64,000 nucleotides of DNA from DATBSK01 sp964501785 (GCA_964501785.1 CAZCUD010000009.1:1-64000), one strand, 5' to 3'. Shown: positions 1 to 8,206, counted from the stretch's first letter. Notes: generated from the sequence alone by a model not told the origin. Program-made: numbers and translations.

Positions 1-592
1 TGTAGGTGTTGCGGACCATGAACTCCTTGAGGATGTCGTTCTGGATGGTCCCGGCGAGCTGGTCCTGGGCGACGCCCTGCTCCTCGGCCGCGACGACGTA
101 GCCCGCGAGCACGGGCAGCACCGCGCCGTTCATGGTCATCGACACCGACATCTTCTCGAGCGGGATGCCGTCGAAGAGGATCTTCATGTCCTCGACCGAG
201 TCGATGGCGACGCCCGCCATGCCCACGTCACCGACGACGCGGGGATGATCGCTGTCGTACCCCCGGTGCGTCGCGAGGTCGAACGCGACGGACAGGCCCA
301 TCTGCCCCGCGGCGAGGTTGGCCCGGTAGAACGCGTTCGACTCCTCGGCGGTCGAGAAGCCCGCGTACTGGCGGATGGTCCAGGGCCGGTTGGCGTACAT
401 CGTCGCTCGCACGCCGCGCGCGAACGGCTCGAACCCGGGCAGGGTCCCGACCGCCTCGAGCCCCTCGAGGTCGTCGGCGGTGTACAGCGGCTTCACGGGG
501 ATCCCCTCGGGGGTCTCCCAGATCAGGCGATCGGGGTCGTCGCCCTTCAGCTCGGAGGCGGCGAGAGCCCGCCAGTCGTCGAGGTCGGCCAT
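1..592 (-). CDS. mutB: methylmalonyl-CoA mutase large subunit, N-terminal 197 codons (cut by window edge)
   Basis: This is the start of the B12-dependent enzyme that interconverts (R)-methylmalonyl-CoA and succinyl-CoA in propionate metabolism. The visible part begins MADLDDWRALAASELKG and carries the family's substrate-barrel signatures RPWTIRQYAGFSTAEESN, FYRANLAAGQMGLSVAFDL and THRGYDSDHPRVVGDVG, then SMTMNGAVLPVLAGY. The cobalamin-binding C-terminus lies outside the window. The ATG at 590-592 gives the expected N-terminus, with the TIM barrel starting after about 40 residues. A 36-nt hairpin sits just upstream of the start. The divergent neighbour is the amidase-like gene at 766. The family call is secure; the large (catalytic) subunit is inferred from the intact substrate motifs. 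Confidence 0.95.
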   Translation of the reverse strand, partial: MADLDDWRALAASELKGDDPDRLIWETPEGIPVKPLYTADDLEGLEAVGTLPGFEPFARGVRATMYANRPWTIRQYAGFSTAEESNAFYRANLAAGQMGLSVAFDLATHRGYDSDHPRVVGDVGMAGVAIDSVEDMKILFDGIPLEKMSVSMTMNGAVLPVLAGYVVAAEEQGVAQDQLAGTIQNDILKEFMVRNTY

Positions 593-596
593 GGGA

Positions 597-632
597 ACCA
601 CGGTAGTGGGGACGCCTTTCGGCGACCGTGGT
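597..632. promoter_or_regulatory. hairpin just upstream of the mutase start
   Basis: The arms ACCACGGT (597-604) and ACCGTGGT (625-632) are perfect 8-nt inverted repeats. A second, inner stem CGCC/GGCG at 613-616 and 621-624 encloses the loop TTTC. The structure ends 5 nt before the mutase start codon, so in the mRNA it would occupy the ribosome-binding region; as DNA it could be an operator. No cobalamin-riboswitch features were recognised. The remaining intergenic bases to 765 show nothing clear. Confidence 0.4.
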
Positions 633-765
633 GAGCGGGGGGATCGTTGTGTGGCCCCTGGGGTCGCGCGAGACTGCCGGTGCGGGCGGGGACCCGTCGT
701 GACCTGCGCCGGCCCCGGGGCCGACGTCACCAGCCCCCAAGTCACCAACCACAGGACCCCCCCGA

Positions 766-2157
766 ATGCGCCGAATCCTGCTCGTCCCTGCGCTCGCGCT
801 CGTGCTCCTCGGCGCGCCCGTGCTCGCCCTCGAGGACCCGGCGCCGCCGACCACGACCACCACGAGCATCCCGCTGACGCCCGAGGTCCCCGAGACCACG
901 ACGACGAGCGCGGTGCCCGCGACGACCACCCCGACCACCGAGGCCCAGACCCCGGCGGCCGAGGGCACGGTCACGCCGGGCTGGGAGTCGGCGGCGACGC
1001 CGCTCGACGCGACCCTCGTCGGGGTGGCGTGGGAGGGGGACCCGGCCGCGGAGTTCGTCGTCGAGGTGCAGGCGAGCGACGGCTCCTGGGACGAGGCCCA
1101 CCTCGAGGCCGCCGACACGGGCGCCGACGTCGGTGGCGCGGACGCCGCACGCGCGTCCGCGGAGGGCTTCCCGGCGAACGCGACGGAGCCGCTGTGGGTC
1201 GGCGACGACGTCACCGCGGTGCGGGTGACGCTCGAGTCGGGAGTCGCGTCGGACGTCGAGGTCGCCGCGGTCGAGTCGGAGCCTGCGTCCGCGCCCGACG
1301 GCGCGGCCGGTGCCATCACGGGCGTGATCGGCTCGGTCGACGGTGCCGGGCGCTGGGTGTTCGGCGCCGTGCTGCTCGTCGTGGTCGCGCTGCTCGTCGC
1401 GCTCGCGCTCGGATGGCGGCCACGGCGCGCGTTCCAGTGCGTGGCGCTGGTCGGCGCGGCGGTACTGCTCGCGGCGTGCGTGCCGGTCGCGCCGCCGCCC
1501 CCGCCACCGCCGGCGCCCGGCGGCAGCAGCGCGTACGCGCCCCGCCCGCCGATGGTCGGACGCGCCACCTGGGGCGCGCGCCCGTTCCAGTGCGCCGGGG
1601 GGCCCGAGTACGCGCCGGCGCTGAAGTACGCCGTCGTGCACCACACGGTCAACAGCAACGGCTACTCGCCGGGGGCGAGCCCCGGCATCGTGCAGGCGAT
1701 CCAGAGCTACCACATGGACGTCAACGGCTACTGCGACGTCGCGTACAACTTCTTGATCGATCGCTACGGCACGATCTTCATCGGTCGGGAGGGCGGCGCG
1801 AAGCAGCCCGTCATCGGCGGGCACGCGGGCGGCTTCAACACGGGGTCGACCGGCATCGCGCTCATCGGCGACTTCACCTCCTCGCAGCCGCCCGGCGAGC
1901 AGTGGAACGCGCTGGTCGACACGCTGCGGTGGCGACTCAGCGTCGCCAAGCTCGACCCGTCGGTGCCGACCTGGATCACGGTGGGCGCCTCGCCGTGTGG
2001 CTGTCAGCGCTGGCCCGTCGGGACCGGCGTCTACCTCGACAACCTCATCTGGAACCACCGCGACCTGAACACGACGGCGTGCCCGGGCAACGCCTTCGCT
2101 CCCCGGCGCGACGAGCTGCGCGGCGCGGTGCAGCCGGGCATCAAGTTCCCCCAGTAG
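766..2157 (+). CDS. peptidoglycan-recognition / N-acetylmuramoyl-L-alanine amidase-like surface protein
   Basis: 463 residues. The order is a signal peptide (residues 1-21, ending PVLALED), a Thr/Pro-rich stretch (about 24-65), a domain of unknown function (65-180), a hydrophobic helix (about 192-212), a second hydrophobic segment ending in a lipobox-like LLAAC, a proline run, and a C-terminal amidase_2/PGRP domain from about residue 265. The amidase zinc ligands appear as VVHHTV, and as the His and Cys of NHRDLNTTACPG. The expected role is cleavage or recognition of the peptidoglycan stem peptide outside the membrane. The internal lipobox-like sequence after a transmembrane helix is odd and suggests a fusion or an unusual topology. 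The ATG at 766 is supported by the good signal peptide. It stands alone between oppositely oriented genes. Confidence 0.85.
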   Translation: MRRILLVPALALVLLGAPVLALEDPAPPTTTTTSIPLTPEVPETTTTSAVPATTTPTTEAQTPAAEGTVTPGWESAATPLDATLVGVAWEGDPAAEFVVEVQASDGSWDEAHLEAADTGADVGGADAARASAEGFPANATEPLWVGDDVTAVRVTLESGVASDVEVAAVESEPASAPDGAAGAITGVIGSVDGAGRWVFGAVLLVVVALLVALALGWRPRRAFQCVALVGAAVLLAACVPVAPPPPPPPAPGGSSAYAPRPPMVGRATWGARPFQCAGGPEYAPALKYAVVHHTVNSNGYSPGASPGIVQAIQSYHMDVNGYCDVAYNFLIDRYGTIFIGREGGAKQPVIGGHAGGFNTGSTGIALIGDFTSSQPPGEQWNALVDTLRWRLSVAKLDPSVPTWITVGASPCGCQRWPVGTGVYLDNLIWNHRDLNTTACPGNAFAPRRDELRGAVQPGIKFPQ

Positions 2158-2182
2158 CAGCGCACCCGGGGTCGCCGGGGCG

Positions 2183-2410
2183 TCAGCTGGCGCGGGGGAG
2201 GTCGGTCTCGGGGCGGCGGGCGGCGGCGAGCGCCTCGCGGGCGGCGGCGACGCCACGGCGACCCGTGCTGCGGGTCGTCTCGTCAAGGCGCCAGTCGGTG
2301 GCCCAGTGGACGCGCCGCGCCTTGGGCGCACGCGTCACCCGGGCGCGGGGGCGGGCCCGGCGGGAGCCCTTCGGCTCGGAGGCCTCGACGAGGCGGAGCT
2401 GGGTGCTCAT
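2183..2410 (-). CDS. small basic protein of unknown function
   Basis: 75 residues starting MSTQLRLVEASEPKGSRR. It is rich in Arg, Lys and Ala, with an ordered-looking middle segment VHWATDWRLDETTRSTGR and an Ala/Arg-rich helical tail. No domain is recognised. Support comes from its position filling the space between the amidase and iscS, an ATG start and a stop 25 nt from the convergent amidase stop. It could be a nucleic-acid-binding protein given its charge, but that is only a guess. The gene is divergent from iscS with about 145 bp between starts. Confidence 0.55.
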   Translation of the reverse strand: MSTQLRLVEASEPKGSRRARPRARVTRAPKARRVHWATDWRLDETTRSTGRRGVAAAREALAAARRPETDLPRAS

Positions 2411-2493
2411 GCAAGGATCATCGTCGCGGGGTGTGACAGCGTTCCCGGAGGTGACGGATGCCACCCCCGGCAGGCCTCGGACCCCGGTCCCGC

Positions 2494-2545
2494 CCTTGTC
2501 GTACAAGGCTTCGCCGCCGGTAGCGGCGCGGCTCGTCCCTACACT
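2494..2545 (+). promoter_or_regulatory. palindrome and -10-like box upstream of iscS
   Basis: A 6-bp inverted repeat CCTTGT-CGT-ACAAGG occupies 2494-2508 in the divergent space between the small basic gene and iscS. TACACT at 2540-2545 matches a -10 hexamer, only 9 nt before the iscS ATG, implying a very short or leaderless transcript. No good -35 box was found. The palindrome could be an operator or a terminator stem; there is no direct evidence for either. Confidence 0.3.
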
Positions 2546-2554
2546 GGGACGGCG

Positions 2555-3724
2555 ATGACCGGCGTCTACCTCGACCATGCGGCGACCACACCGATGCGGC
2601 CGAGTGCCGTCGCGGCGATGCGCCCGTTCCTCACGGAGCAGTTCGCCAACCCGTCGGGAGCCCACGCCCCGGCCCGGGCGGCGAGGGCCGCGCTCGAGGA
2701 GGCCCGCGAGGTGCTGGCCGCCTGCCTGGGCGCGGCCCCGGGTGAGGTGGTGCTCACGGGGAGCGGCACCGAGGCCGACAACCTGGCGGTCGAGGGCGTC
2801 GTGCGCGCCGCGAGGGCCGAGGGGCGCGACGACGGCGTCGTGACCTGCGCGTTCGAGCACAAGGCGGTGCTCGCGGCTGCCGACCGGCTGGAGGCCGAGG
2901 GCTCCACCGTGCGCCGCGTCCCCGCGACCCTCGCCGGCACCGTCGACCTCGACGCGCTGGCCGCCGCGCTCGACCCGTCGGTCGCCGTCGTCTCGGTGAT
3001 GCTCGTGAACAACGAGGTCGGCACGATCCAGCCGCTCGCGGAGGTCGCGGCGCTCGTCTCCGAGCGCGCACCTCGGGCCGTGCTGCACACCGACGCGGTG
3101 CAGGCGGCTCCGTGGCTCGACGTCGCGACGGCGGCGGCCGACGCGTCGCTCGTGTCGGTCTCCGCTCACAAGCTCGGGGGGCCGAAGGGCTCCGGTGTGC
3201 TGGTCGTGCGCGACGGCGTCGCCCTCCAGCCGGTGCTCGAGGGAGGCGGCCAGGAGCGCGGGCGCCGGGCGGGCACGGTCGACGTCGCCGGCGCGGTCGC
3301 GACCGCGGCCGCGCTGCGCGAGACCGTGGAGGAGCGTGACGCCACCGTCGCTCGTGTCGCAGGCCTGCGCGACCGGCTGCTCGAGGGGCTGCGCGACCGC
3401 GTCGACGACGTCGTCGAGACCGGAGACCCGGCGCGCAAGGTGGCGGGGAGCTGCCACGTCGCGTTCCGCGGCGTCGACGCGGAGCTGCTCGTGATCGCGC
3501 TCGACCGTGCGGGCGTGTACGCGTCGGCCGGTTCGTCCTGCTCCTCGGGCGCGACGCAGACGTCGCACGTGCTCGCGGCGATGGGCGTCGATCCCGAGCT
3601 CGCTCGCGGCGCGATCCGCCTCAGCCTGGGTCACACGTCGACCGACGACGACGTCGCCACCGCACTCGACGTCATCCCCGACGTCGTCGCGTCGTTGCGC
3701 CGACCACTCCTCGCGCCTCGATGA
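2555..3724 (+). CDS. iscS: cysteine desulfurase (IscS/NifS class)
   Basis: 389 residues. This PLP enzyme removes sulfur from cysteine as an enzyme-bound persulfide for thiolation and Fe-S assembly. It begins MTGVYLDHAATTP, the conserved N-terminus of the class, so the ATG at 2555 is preferred to in-frame upstream codons. The PLP lysine is Lys206 in VSAHKLGGPKGSG, and the persulfide cysteine is Cys329 in SAGSSCSSGATQTSH, almost the same position as in E. coli IscS. Its stop overlaps the mnmA start by 4 nt (ATGA), so the two are translationally coupled. This fits its role as the sulfur donor for tRNA 2-thiouridine. The same pairing occurs in mycobacteria. Confidence 0.95.
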   Translation: MTGVYLDHAATTPMRPSAVAAMRPFLTEQFANPSGAHAPARAARAALEEAREVLAACLGAAPGEVVLTGSGTEADNLAVEGVVRAARAEGRDDGVVTCAFEHKAVLAAADRLEAEGSTVRRVPATLAGTVDLDALAAALDPSVAVVSVMLVNNEVGTIQPLAEVAALVSERAPRAVLHTDAVQAAPWLDVATAAADASLVSVSAHKLGGPKGSGVLVVRDGVALQPVLEGGGQERGRRAGTVDVAGAVATAAALRETVEERDATVARVAGLRDRLLEGLRDRVDDVVETGDPARKVAGSCHVAFRGVDAELLVIALDRAGVYASAGSSCSSGATQTSHVLAAMGVDPELARGAIRLSLGHTSTDDDVATALDVIPDVVASLRRPLLAPR

Positions 3725-4758
3725 GCCCTCCGTCGGACGTGCTGGTCGCCATGAGCGGCGGCGTCGACTCGTCCGTCGCGGCGGCACTCCTGGTCGAGGC
3801 CGGCCACGAGGTCACCGGCGTGACCCTGCGGCTCTGGGGTGGCGAGACCGACTCGGGGTGCTGCAGCGTCGCCGACGTCGAGGACGCCCGGCGCGTCGCC
3901 GCCCAGCTGGGGATCCCGCACTACGTGCTCAACCTCGCCGACGAGTTCGAGCGGTCCGTCGTCGACCCCTACGTCGATGCCTACGCAGCGGGACGGACGC
4001 CGAACCCCTGCGTCGAGTGCAACCGGGCGATCAAGTTCGGAGCGCTCCTCGAGCGCGCCACCGCGCTGGGCTTCGACACCGTCGCCACCGGCCACCACGC
4101 CCGGGTGGTCACCGGGTCCGACGGGCGACGCTCCCTGCGGAGAGGCGCCGATGTCGCCAAGGACCAGTCCTACGTCCTCTACATGCTCGGTCAGGCCGAG
4201 CTGGCGCGCGTGGTGCTGCCCGTCGGCGACCTCACCAAGGCCGAGGTGCGCGCGGAGGCCGCTCGGCTCGGCCTGCGGACGGCGGCGAAGCCCGAGAGCA
4301 TGGACGTCTGCTTCGTCCGGCGCGACGACCGACGGGAGTTCGTGCGCACGCGTTCGACGCCGCGAGCGGGCGTCGTCGTCGACGCGTCGGGCGCGGTCGT
4401 CGCGAACCACGACGGGATCGAGGGGTTCACCATCGGCCAGCGACGTGGGCTCGGCGTCGCGGCCGGCGCGCCGCGCTACGTGATCGACGTGGACGCCGAT
4501 GCCGCGCGAGTGGTGATCGGCCGGCGCGAGGACCTGCTCACCGATCGTGTCGCGCTCCAGGAGCTGCGTTGGGTCGACCGTGCACCGCGCGAAGGTGCGC
4601 CGGTGCTGGTGCAGACCCGCGCGCACGGCGATCCCGTCCCCGGTCGGTTCGCCGGGGACATCGTCACGTTCGAGCGCCGCACCCGACGGGTCGCCCCGGG
4701 GCAGGTCGTCGCCTGCTACGAGGGCGATCGGCTCCTCGGTGGCGGCATCGCCGCCTGA
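3721..4758 (+). CDS. mnmA: tRNA-uridine 2-sulfurtransferase MnmA
   Basis: 345 residues. It thiolates U34 of Lys, Glu and Gln tRNAs using ATP and sulfur passed from the cysteine desulfurase encoded just upstream. The PP-loop motif SGGVDSS is at residues 12-18. The catalytic cysteines are Cys97 in NPCVECN and Cys197 in MDVCFV, and DQSYVLYML is conserved. The C-terminal beta-barrel (FTIGQRRGLGV onward) is complete. The ATG start overlaps the iscS stop. A 47-bp stem-loop repeat begins 27 nt after the stop, between this gene and a convergent membrane-protein gene. Confidence 0.96.
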   Translation: MSPPSDVLVAMSGGVDSSVAAALLVEAGHEVTGVTLRLWGGETDSGCCSVADVEDARRVAAQLGIPHYVLNLADEFERSVVDPYVDAYAAGRTPNPCVECNRAIKFGALLERATALGFDTVATGHHARVVTGSDGRRSLRRGADVAKDQSYVLYMLGQAELARVVLPVGDLTKAEVRAEAARLGLRTAAKPESMDVCFVRRDDRREFVRTRSTPRAGVVVDASGAVVANHDGIEGFTIGQRRGLGVAAGAPRYVIDVDADAARVVIGRREDLLTDRVALQELRWVDRAPREGAPVLVQTRAHGDPVPGRFAGDIVTFERRTRRVAPGQVVACYEGDRLLGGGIAA

Positions 4759-4784
4759 GCGCCGCTCGCCGGCCCGCATTCGTC

Positions 4785-4831
4785 GCGTCGGAAGGCCGAG
4801 CGACAACGGCTGTCGGTGAGTCTTCCGACGC
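4785..4831 (+). repeat. 47-bp dispersed stem-loop repeat, copy A
   Basis: The outer arms GCGTCGGAAG (4785-4794) and CTTCCGACGC (4822-4831) pair perfectly, and one more C-G pair extends them. Inside, CGACA (4801-4805) pairs with TGTCG (4811-4815) around a 5-nt loop. Six unpaired bases lie on each side; the right-hand six are GTGAGT. The layout is arm 10, spacer 6, stem 5, loop 5, stem 5, spacer 6, arm 10. Copies of the same length and layout occur at 16583-16629 and 27133-27179. There is no U-tract, so it is not a classical intrinsic terminator. Confidence 0.8.
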
Positions 4832-4842
4832 GCCCGAGCGCG

Positions 4843-5754
4843 CTACCGAGGACGGAGGTCGGTCCGGCTGCCGACGCGTGAGACGCGGGTGAGGAGCTCC
4901 GCGCGTCCGGCCACGGCGACGAGCAGGGTCGCGGGGTGCAGCGTCTCGCTCGGGCGACGGCCCCGCGACGCGCGCACGAGGTCGACGGTCTCGTCGGTCT
5001 CGAGGGCGACGGTGCCGAGCCATGCGCCGAGGCGCAGGTCGAGCGTGCCCGCGTCGACGGCGTCGGTGCCCGGGCGCGCGCGGACCCCGCGCAGCGTGCG
5101 GCGTACGAACAGGACCGGGTCGGCCAGGGTCATCTCGTCGACGAGCGCCAGACCGGCGGGCACCTGGACGAGCCACCGGCCCACCAACGTCTGGAGCGAG
5201 CGCGCCGCGAGCCACGCGAGCGGGAGGCCGACGACGAGCGCGACGGCGCCGAGCGCGAAGCGCCGGTCTGCGAGGAGGAGCGGGCCCGCGGCGATGCCCG
5301 CCGCCACGATCGCCCTGGCCACCGGGATCGGACCCAGGTACAGCGCGGGCGGCACGCGCAGGGGATAGCGCCGCTCCTCGCCGTAGGCGACCCCGTTCGC
5401 CGCCGCGATCGCGACGGCGGGGTCGGCGACGAGCGCGGCGGCGACCACCGTGGCGACGACGGCGCCGGTCGCGACGAGCGTCGACACCTCGCCGGTGGAC
5501 GCGGCGACGATCGCGACGACCGCGAACGCGGGAGCGATCACGCGCACTGCGGAGAGCCCGGTCGGGCGTGGAGCGAGCAGCGCGACGATGCCGACCGCCC
5601 AGGCGGCGAAGAGCAGCGCGGCTGCAACGATGCGCGGGGCGTCGTCCCACGCGTCGATCGCCTGAGTCGCGGCGCTGCCCGCGGCGAGCGGGAGCGCGAG
5701 CCAGACGACGCGCACGGGGAGCAGACGCACCGGATCAGTCTCGCGAACGCCCAC
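4843..5754 (-). CDS. multi-pass membrane protein of unknown function
   Basis: 303 residues. The first two thirds are strongly hydrophobic, with about six predicted helices (roughly residues 15-30, 42-60, 68-86, 92-112, 148-166 and 170-190). They include VIAPAFAVVAIVAAS and LVATGAVVATVVAAALVA. A soluble C-terminal part of about 105 residues follows, beginning near the segment DEMTLADPVLF. No family is recognised. The start is a GTG at 5752-5754, only 14 bp from the divergent ATG at 5769; an internal GTG at VRLLPV is an alternative that would leave more room for promoters. It converges on mnmA. Confidence 0.6.
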   Translation of the reverse strand: MGVRETDPVRLLPVRVVWLALPLAAGSAATQAIDAWDDAPRIVAAALLFAAWAVGIVALLAPRPTGLSAVRVIAPAFAVVAIVAASTGEVSTLVATGAVVATVVAAALVADPAVAIAAANGVAYGEERRYPLRVPPALYLGPIPVARAIVAAGIAAGPLLLADRRFALGAVALVVGLPLAWLAARSLQTLVGRWLVQVPAGLALVDEMTLADPVLFVRRTLRGVRARPGTDAVDAGTLDLRLGAWLGTVALETDETVDLVRASRGRRPSETLHPATLLVAVAGRAELLTRVSRVGSRTDLRPR

Positions 5755-5768
5755 GTAGACTCCGAATC

Positions 5769-6146
5769 ATGGCGAACGCCGGTCCGCCGGTCGCGTACCC
5801 AGGTCCTCCCGACGACGCGGCACGCACCCGCGCGGCCGGTGGACGCGTGCCGCGCGACCCGACCGATCCGAACGCCGGCGGCTGGGACGGCTGGCAGCGC
5901 ACGGTCGTGATCGCGCTCTGCATCGTGATCGCGATCGCGGTCGTGCTGCTCGTGGTGTTCGCCTTCGACGACGACGAGGGCGGCGACACGACGCCGACCA
6001 CGGTCGCCTCGACCCAGCCACCCAGCACCGGCGCGCCCACGAGCGCGCCGACGACCGCTCCGACCAGCGCGCCTCCGACCACGCAGGCCCCGACGACGAC
6101 CCCGCCCACCGAAGCTCCGTCGACGCTGGTGCAGCCGACGACATGA
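5769..6146 (+). CDS. single-pass membrane protein with Thr/Pro-rich extracellular tail
   Basis: 125 residues. A polar N-terminus (residues 1-43) is followed by one transmembrane helix, VVIALCIVIAIAVVLLVVF (about 46-64), an acidic cluster DDDEGG, and a tail of about 55 residues composed almost only of Thr, Pro, Ala and Ser (repeats of the type TSAPTT). It resembles the wall-spanning stalks common in actinobacteria, which may be O-glycosylated. No catalytic domain is present. Its stop overlaps the ligA start by 4 nt (ATGA), so the two genes are translationally coupled although no functional link is obvious. Confidence 0.65.
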   Translation: MANAGPPVAYPGPPDDAARTRAAGGRVPRDPTDPNAGGWDGWQRTVVIALCIVIAIAVVLLVVFAFDDDEGGDTTPTTVASTQPPSTGAPTSAPTTAPTSAPPTTQAPTTTPPTEAPSTLVQPTT

Positions 6147-8206
6147 GCCCCGATCCGGCACCGGATCCGGCGGAGCGCGCGGCGGAGCTGCGGGCGCTCA
6201 TCGAGTACCACAACGAGCGCTACTACCTCCAGGACGATCCCGAGATCTCCGACGCCGAGTGGGACGGGCTCATGCGCGAGCTGCGCGAGCTGGAGGCCGC
6301 GCATCCCGAGCTCGTCACCTCCGACTCGCCGACGCAGCGAGCGGGCGTGGCGCTGCTCGCGCCGACCTTCGCCCCGGTCGAGCACGTCGTCCCGATGATG
6401 TCGCTCGACAACGCGTTCGACCGCGACGAGCTGGTCGCCTGGTACGAGCGGATCAGTCGCATCGTCACCGACCCCATCTCCTTCGTCGGCGAGCCGAAGC
6501 TCGACGGGCTCGCGATCTCGGTGCTCTACGAGGACGGCAAGCTCGCGGTCGGAGCGACGAGGGGCAACGGCATCACCGGTGAGGACGTGACGGCCAACAT
6601 CGCGACCATCGCGTCGATCCCCGATCGCCTGCGGGGTGACTCGGTCCCGGCACGCCTCGAGGTGCGTGGCGAGGTGTTCATGCCGCTCGCGTCGTTCGAG
6701 GAGCTCAACCGCCGTCAGGGTGATGCAGGGGAGCGACTGTTCGCGAACCCGCGCAACGCGGCCGCGGGGAGCCTGCGCCAGAAGGACCCGCGAGTCACCG
6801 CGGCGCGCGACCTCGACTTCTTCGCGTACCAGCTCGGGGTCCAGGACGGGGGCCCGCGCCTGCGCACGCACCACGAGACTCTCGCGTGGGTGAGCGAGCT
6901 CGGGCTCCCGGTCAACCCGGCCATCGAGCGTCTCGCGGACATCGACGCGGTGGCGACGTTCTGCACCCGGATGCAGGAGCAGCGTCATGGCTTCGGCTAC
7001 GAGATCGACGGCGCCGTCGTCAAGGTCGACGACCTCGCGCAGCGTGTCGAGATGGGCTCCACCAGCAAGGCGCCGCGCTGGGCGATCGCCTACAAGTTCC
7101 CGCCCGAGGAGAAGACGACCGAGCTGCGGGGCATCTTCGTGAGCATCGGGCGCACCGGCCGCGCGACGCCGTTCGCGCAGCTGGAGCCGGTGTTCGTCGG
7201 CGGCTCCACCGTGGGCCTCGCGACGTTGCACAACGAGGACGAGGTCGCGCGCAAGGACGTCCGGGTCGGCGACACCGTCATCGTGCGGAAGGCGGGCGAC
7301 GTGATCCCCGAGGTCGTCGGCCCGGTGCTGGCGAAGCGCAAGAAGAGCGCACGGCGATGGAAGTTCCCTGCGCAGTGCCCGGCGTGCGCTGCGCCGCTCG
7401 TGCGACTCGAAGGTGAGTCCGACACCTATTGCGTGAACGTCGAGTGCCCCGAGCAGCGAGTGCAGAAGATCTGCCACTTCGCGAGTCGCGGCGCGATGGA
7501 CATCGAAGGGCTCGGTGAGGAGCGCGTCCGTCAGTTCGTCGACGCCGGGCTGCTGCTCGACGCGGGCGACATCTACTCGCTCACCGTCGAGCGGCTCGTG
7601 CCGCTGGAGCGCATGGCCCAGAAGTCGGCCGAGAACCTCGTGCGCGGCATCGAGGACTCGAAGGCGCGCGGTCTCGCCCGGGTGCTCGTCGGCCTGGGGA
7701 TCCGGCACCTCGGTCCGACGGCCGCGCAGGCCGTCGCCCGCGCCACGGGGTCGCTCGACGTCATCGAGGCCGCGTCGGTCGAGTCGTTGACCGCGACCGA
7801 CGGCGTGGGCCCGGTGATCGCCGAGAGCGTCGTGCGGTTCTTCGCCGTCGAGGGCAACCTCCAGGTCGTCGCCAAGCTGCGTGCCGCGGGGGTCGACCTG
7901 ACTGCGCCGGTGGTGAAGGTCGCGGAGGACGAAGCGACCCTCGCGGGGCTGACGTTCGTGCTGACCGGCGGCCTCGAGTCGCACACCCGGGACGAGGCGC
8001 AGGCGGCGATCGAGGCCCGCGGCGGCAAGGTCACCTCGAGCGTCTCGAAGAAGACGAGCTACGTGATCGCCGGTGAGAGCCCGGGCTCGAAGCTGGCGAA
8101 GGCCGAGACCCTGGGCGTGACGGTCCTCGACGACGCGGCGTTCGTCGAGCTGCTCGAGCACGGACCGCCGCCGGACGACGGCACGCTCGGCGACACCGAC
8201 CAGTAG
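6143..8206 (+). CDS. ligA: NAD-dependent DNA ligase LigA
   Basis: 687 residues. It seals nicks during replication and repair using NAD. The adenylation lysine is Lys119 in EPKLDGLAIS. The N-terminal Ia domain carries the YYLQDDPEISDAEWD signature. The OB fold follows (SIGRTGRATPFAQLEPV), then a four-cysteine zinc finger (CPACAAPL with YCVNVECPEQ), helix-hairpin-helix repeats (LGIRHLGPTAAQ) and a C-terminal BRCT domain (LAGLTFVLTGGL to the end). Length and domain order are typical. The ATG at 6143 overlaps the preceding stop. An ATP-dependent ligase is also encoded at 43982-44890. Confidence 0.98.
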   Translation: MSPDPAPDPAERAAELRALIEYHNERYYLQDDPEISDAEWDGLMRELRELEAAHPELVTSDSPTQRAGVALLAPTFAPVEHVVPMMSLDNAFDRDELVAWYERISRIVTDPISFVGEPKLDGLAISVLYEDGKLAVGATRGNGITGEDVTANIATIASIPDRLRGDSVPARLEVRGEVFMPLASFEELNRRQGDAGERLFANPRNAAAGSLRQKDPRVTAARDLDFFAYQLGVQDGGPRLRTHHETLAWVSELGLPVNPAIERLADIDAVATFCTRMQEQRHGFGYEIDGAVVKVDDLAQRVEMGSTSKAPRWAIAYKFPPEEKTTELRGIFVSIGRTGRATPFAQLEPVFVGGSTVGLATLHNEDEVARKDVRVGDTVIVRKAGDVIPEVVGPVLAKRKKSARRWKFPAQCPACAAPLVRLEGESDTYCVNVECPEQRVQKICHFASRGAMDIEGLGEERVRQFVDAGLLLDAGDIYSLTVERLVPLERMAQKSAENLVRGIEDSKARGLARVLVGLGIRHLGPTAAQAVARATGSLDVIEAASVESLTATDGVGPVIAESVVRFFAVEGNLQVVAKLRAAGVDLTAPVVKVAEDEATLAGLTFVLTGGLESHTRDEAQAAIEARGGKVTSSVSKKTSYVIAGESPGSKLAKAETLGVTVLDDAAFVELLEHGPPPDDGTLGDTDQ

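Noticed and set aside
2306..2554. Upstream extension of iscS to give a 472-residue protein
   Set aside because: The added 83 residues have no similarity to the class and cover the promoter region. The conserved start is MTGVYLDHAATTP at 2555.
4785..4831. Simple intrinsic terminator
   Set aside because: The stem-loop has no U-rich tail, and the same 47-bp layout recurs twice with compensatory change, so it is described as a repeat family. A terminator role is not excluded.
5735..8161. An 808-codon open frame on the minus strand opposite ligA
   Set aside because: It is antisense to a clearly conserved ligA. The translation is Arg/His/Asp-rich with no recognisable domain, as expected from the high GC content at codon position 3.
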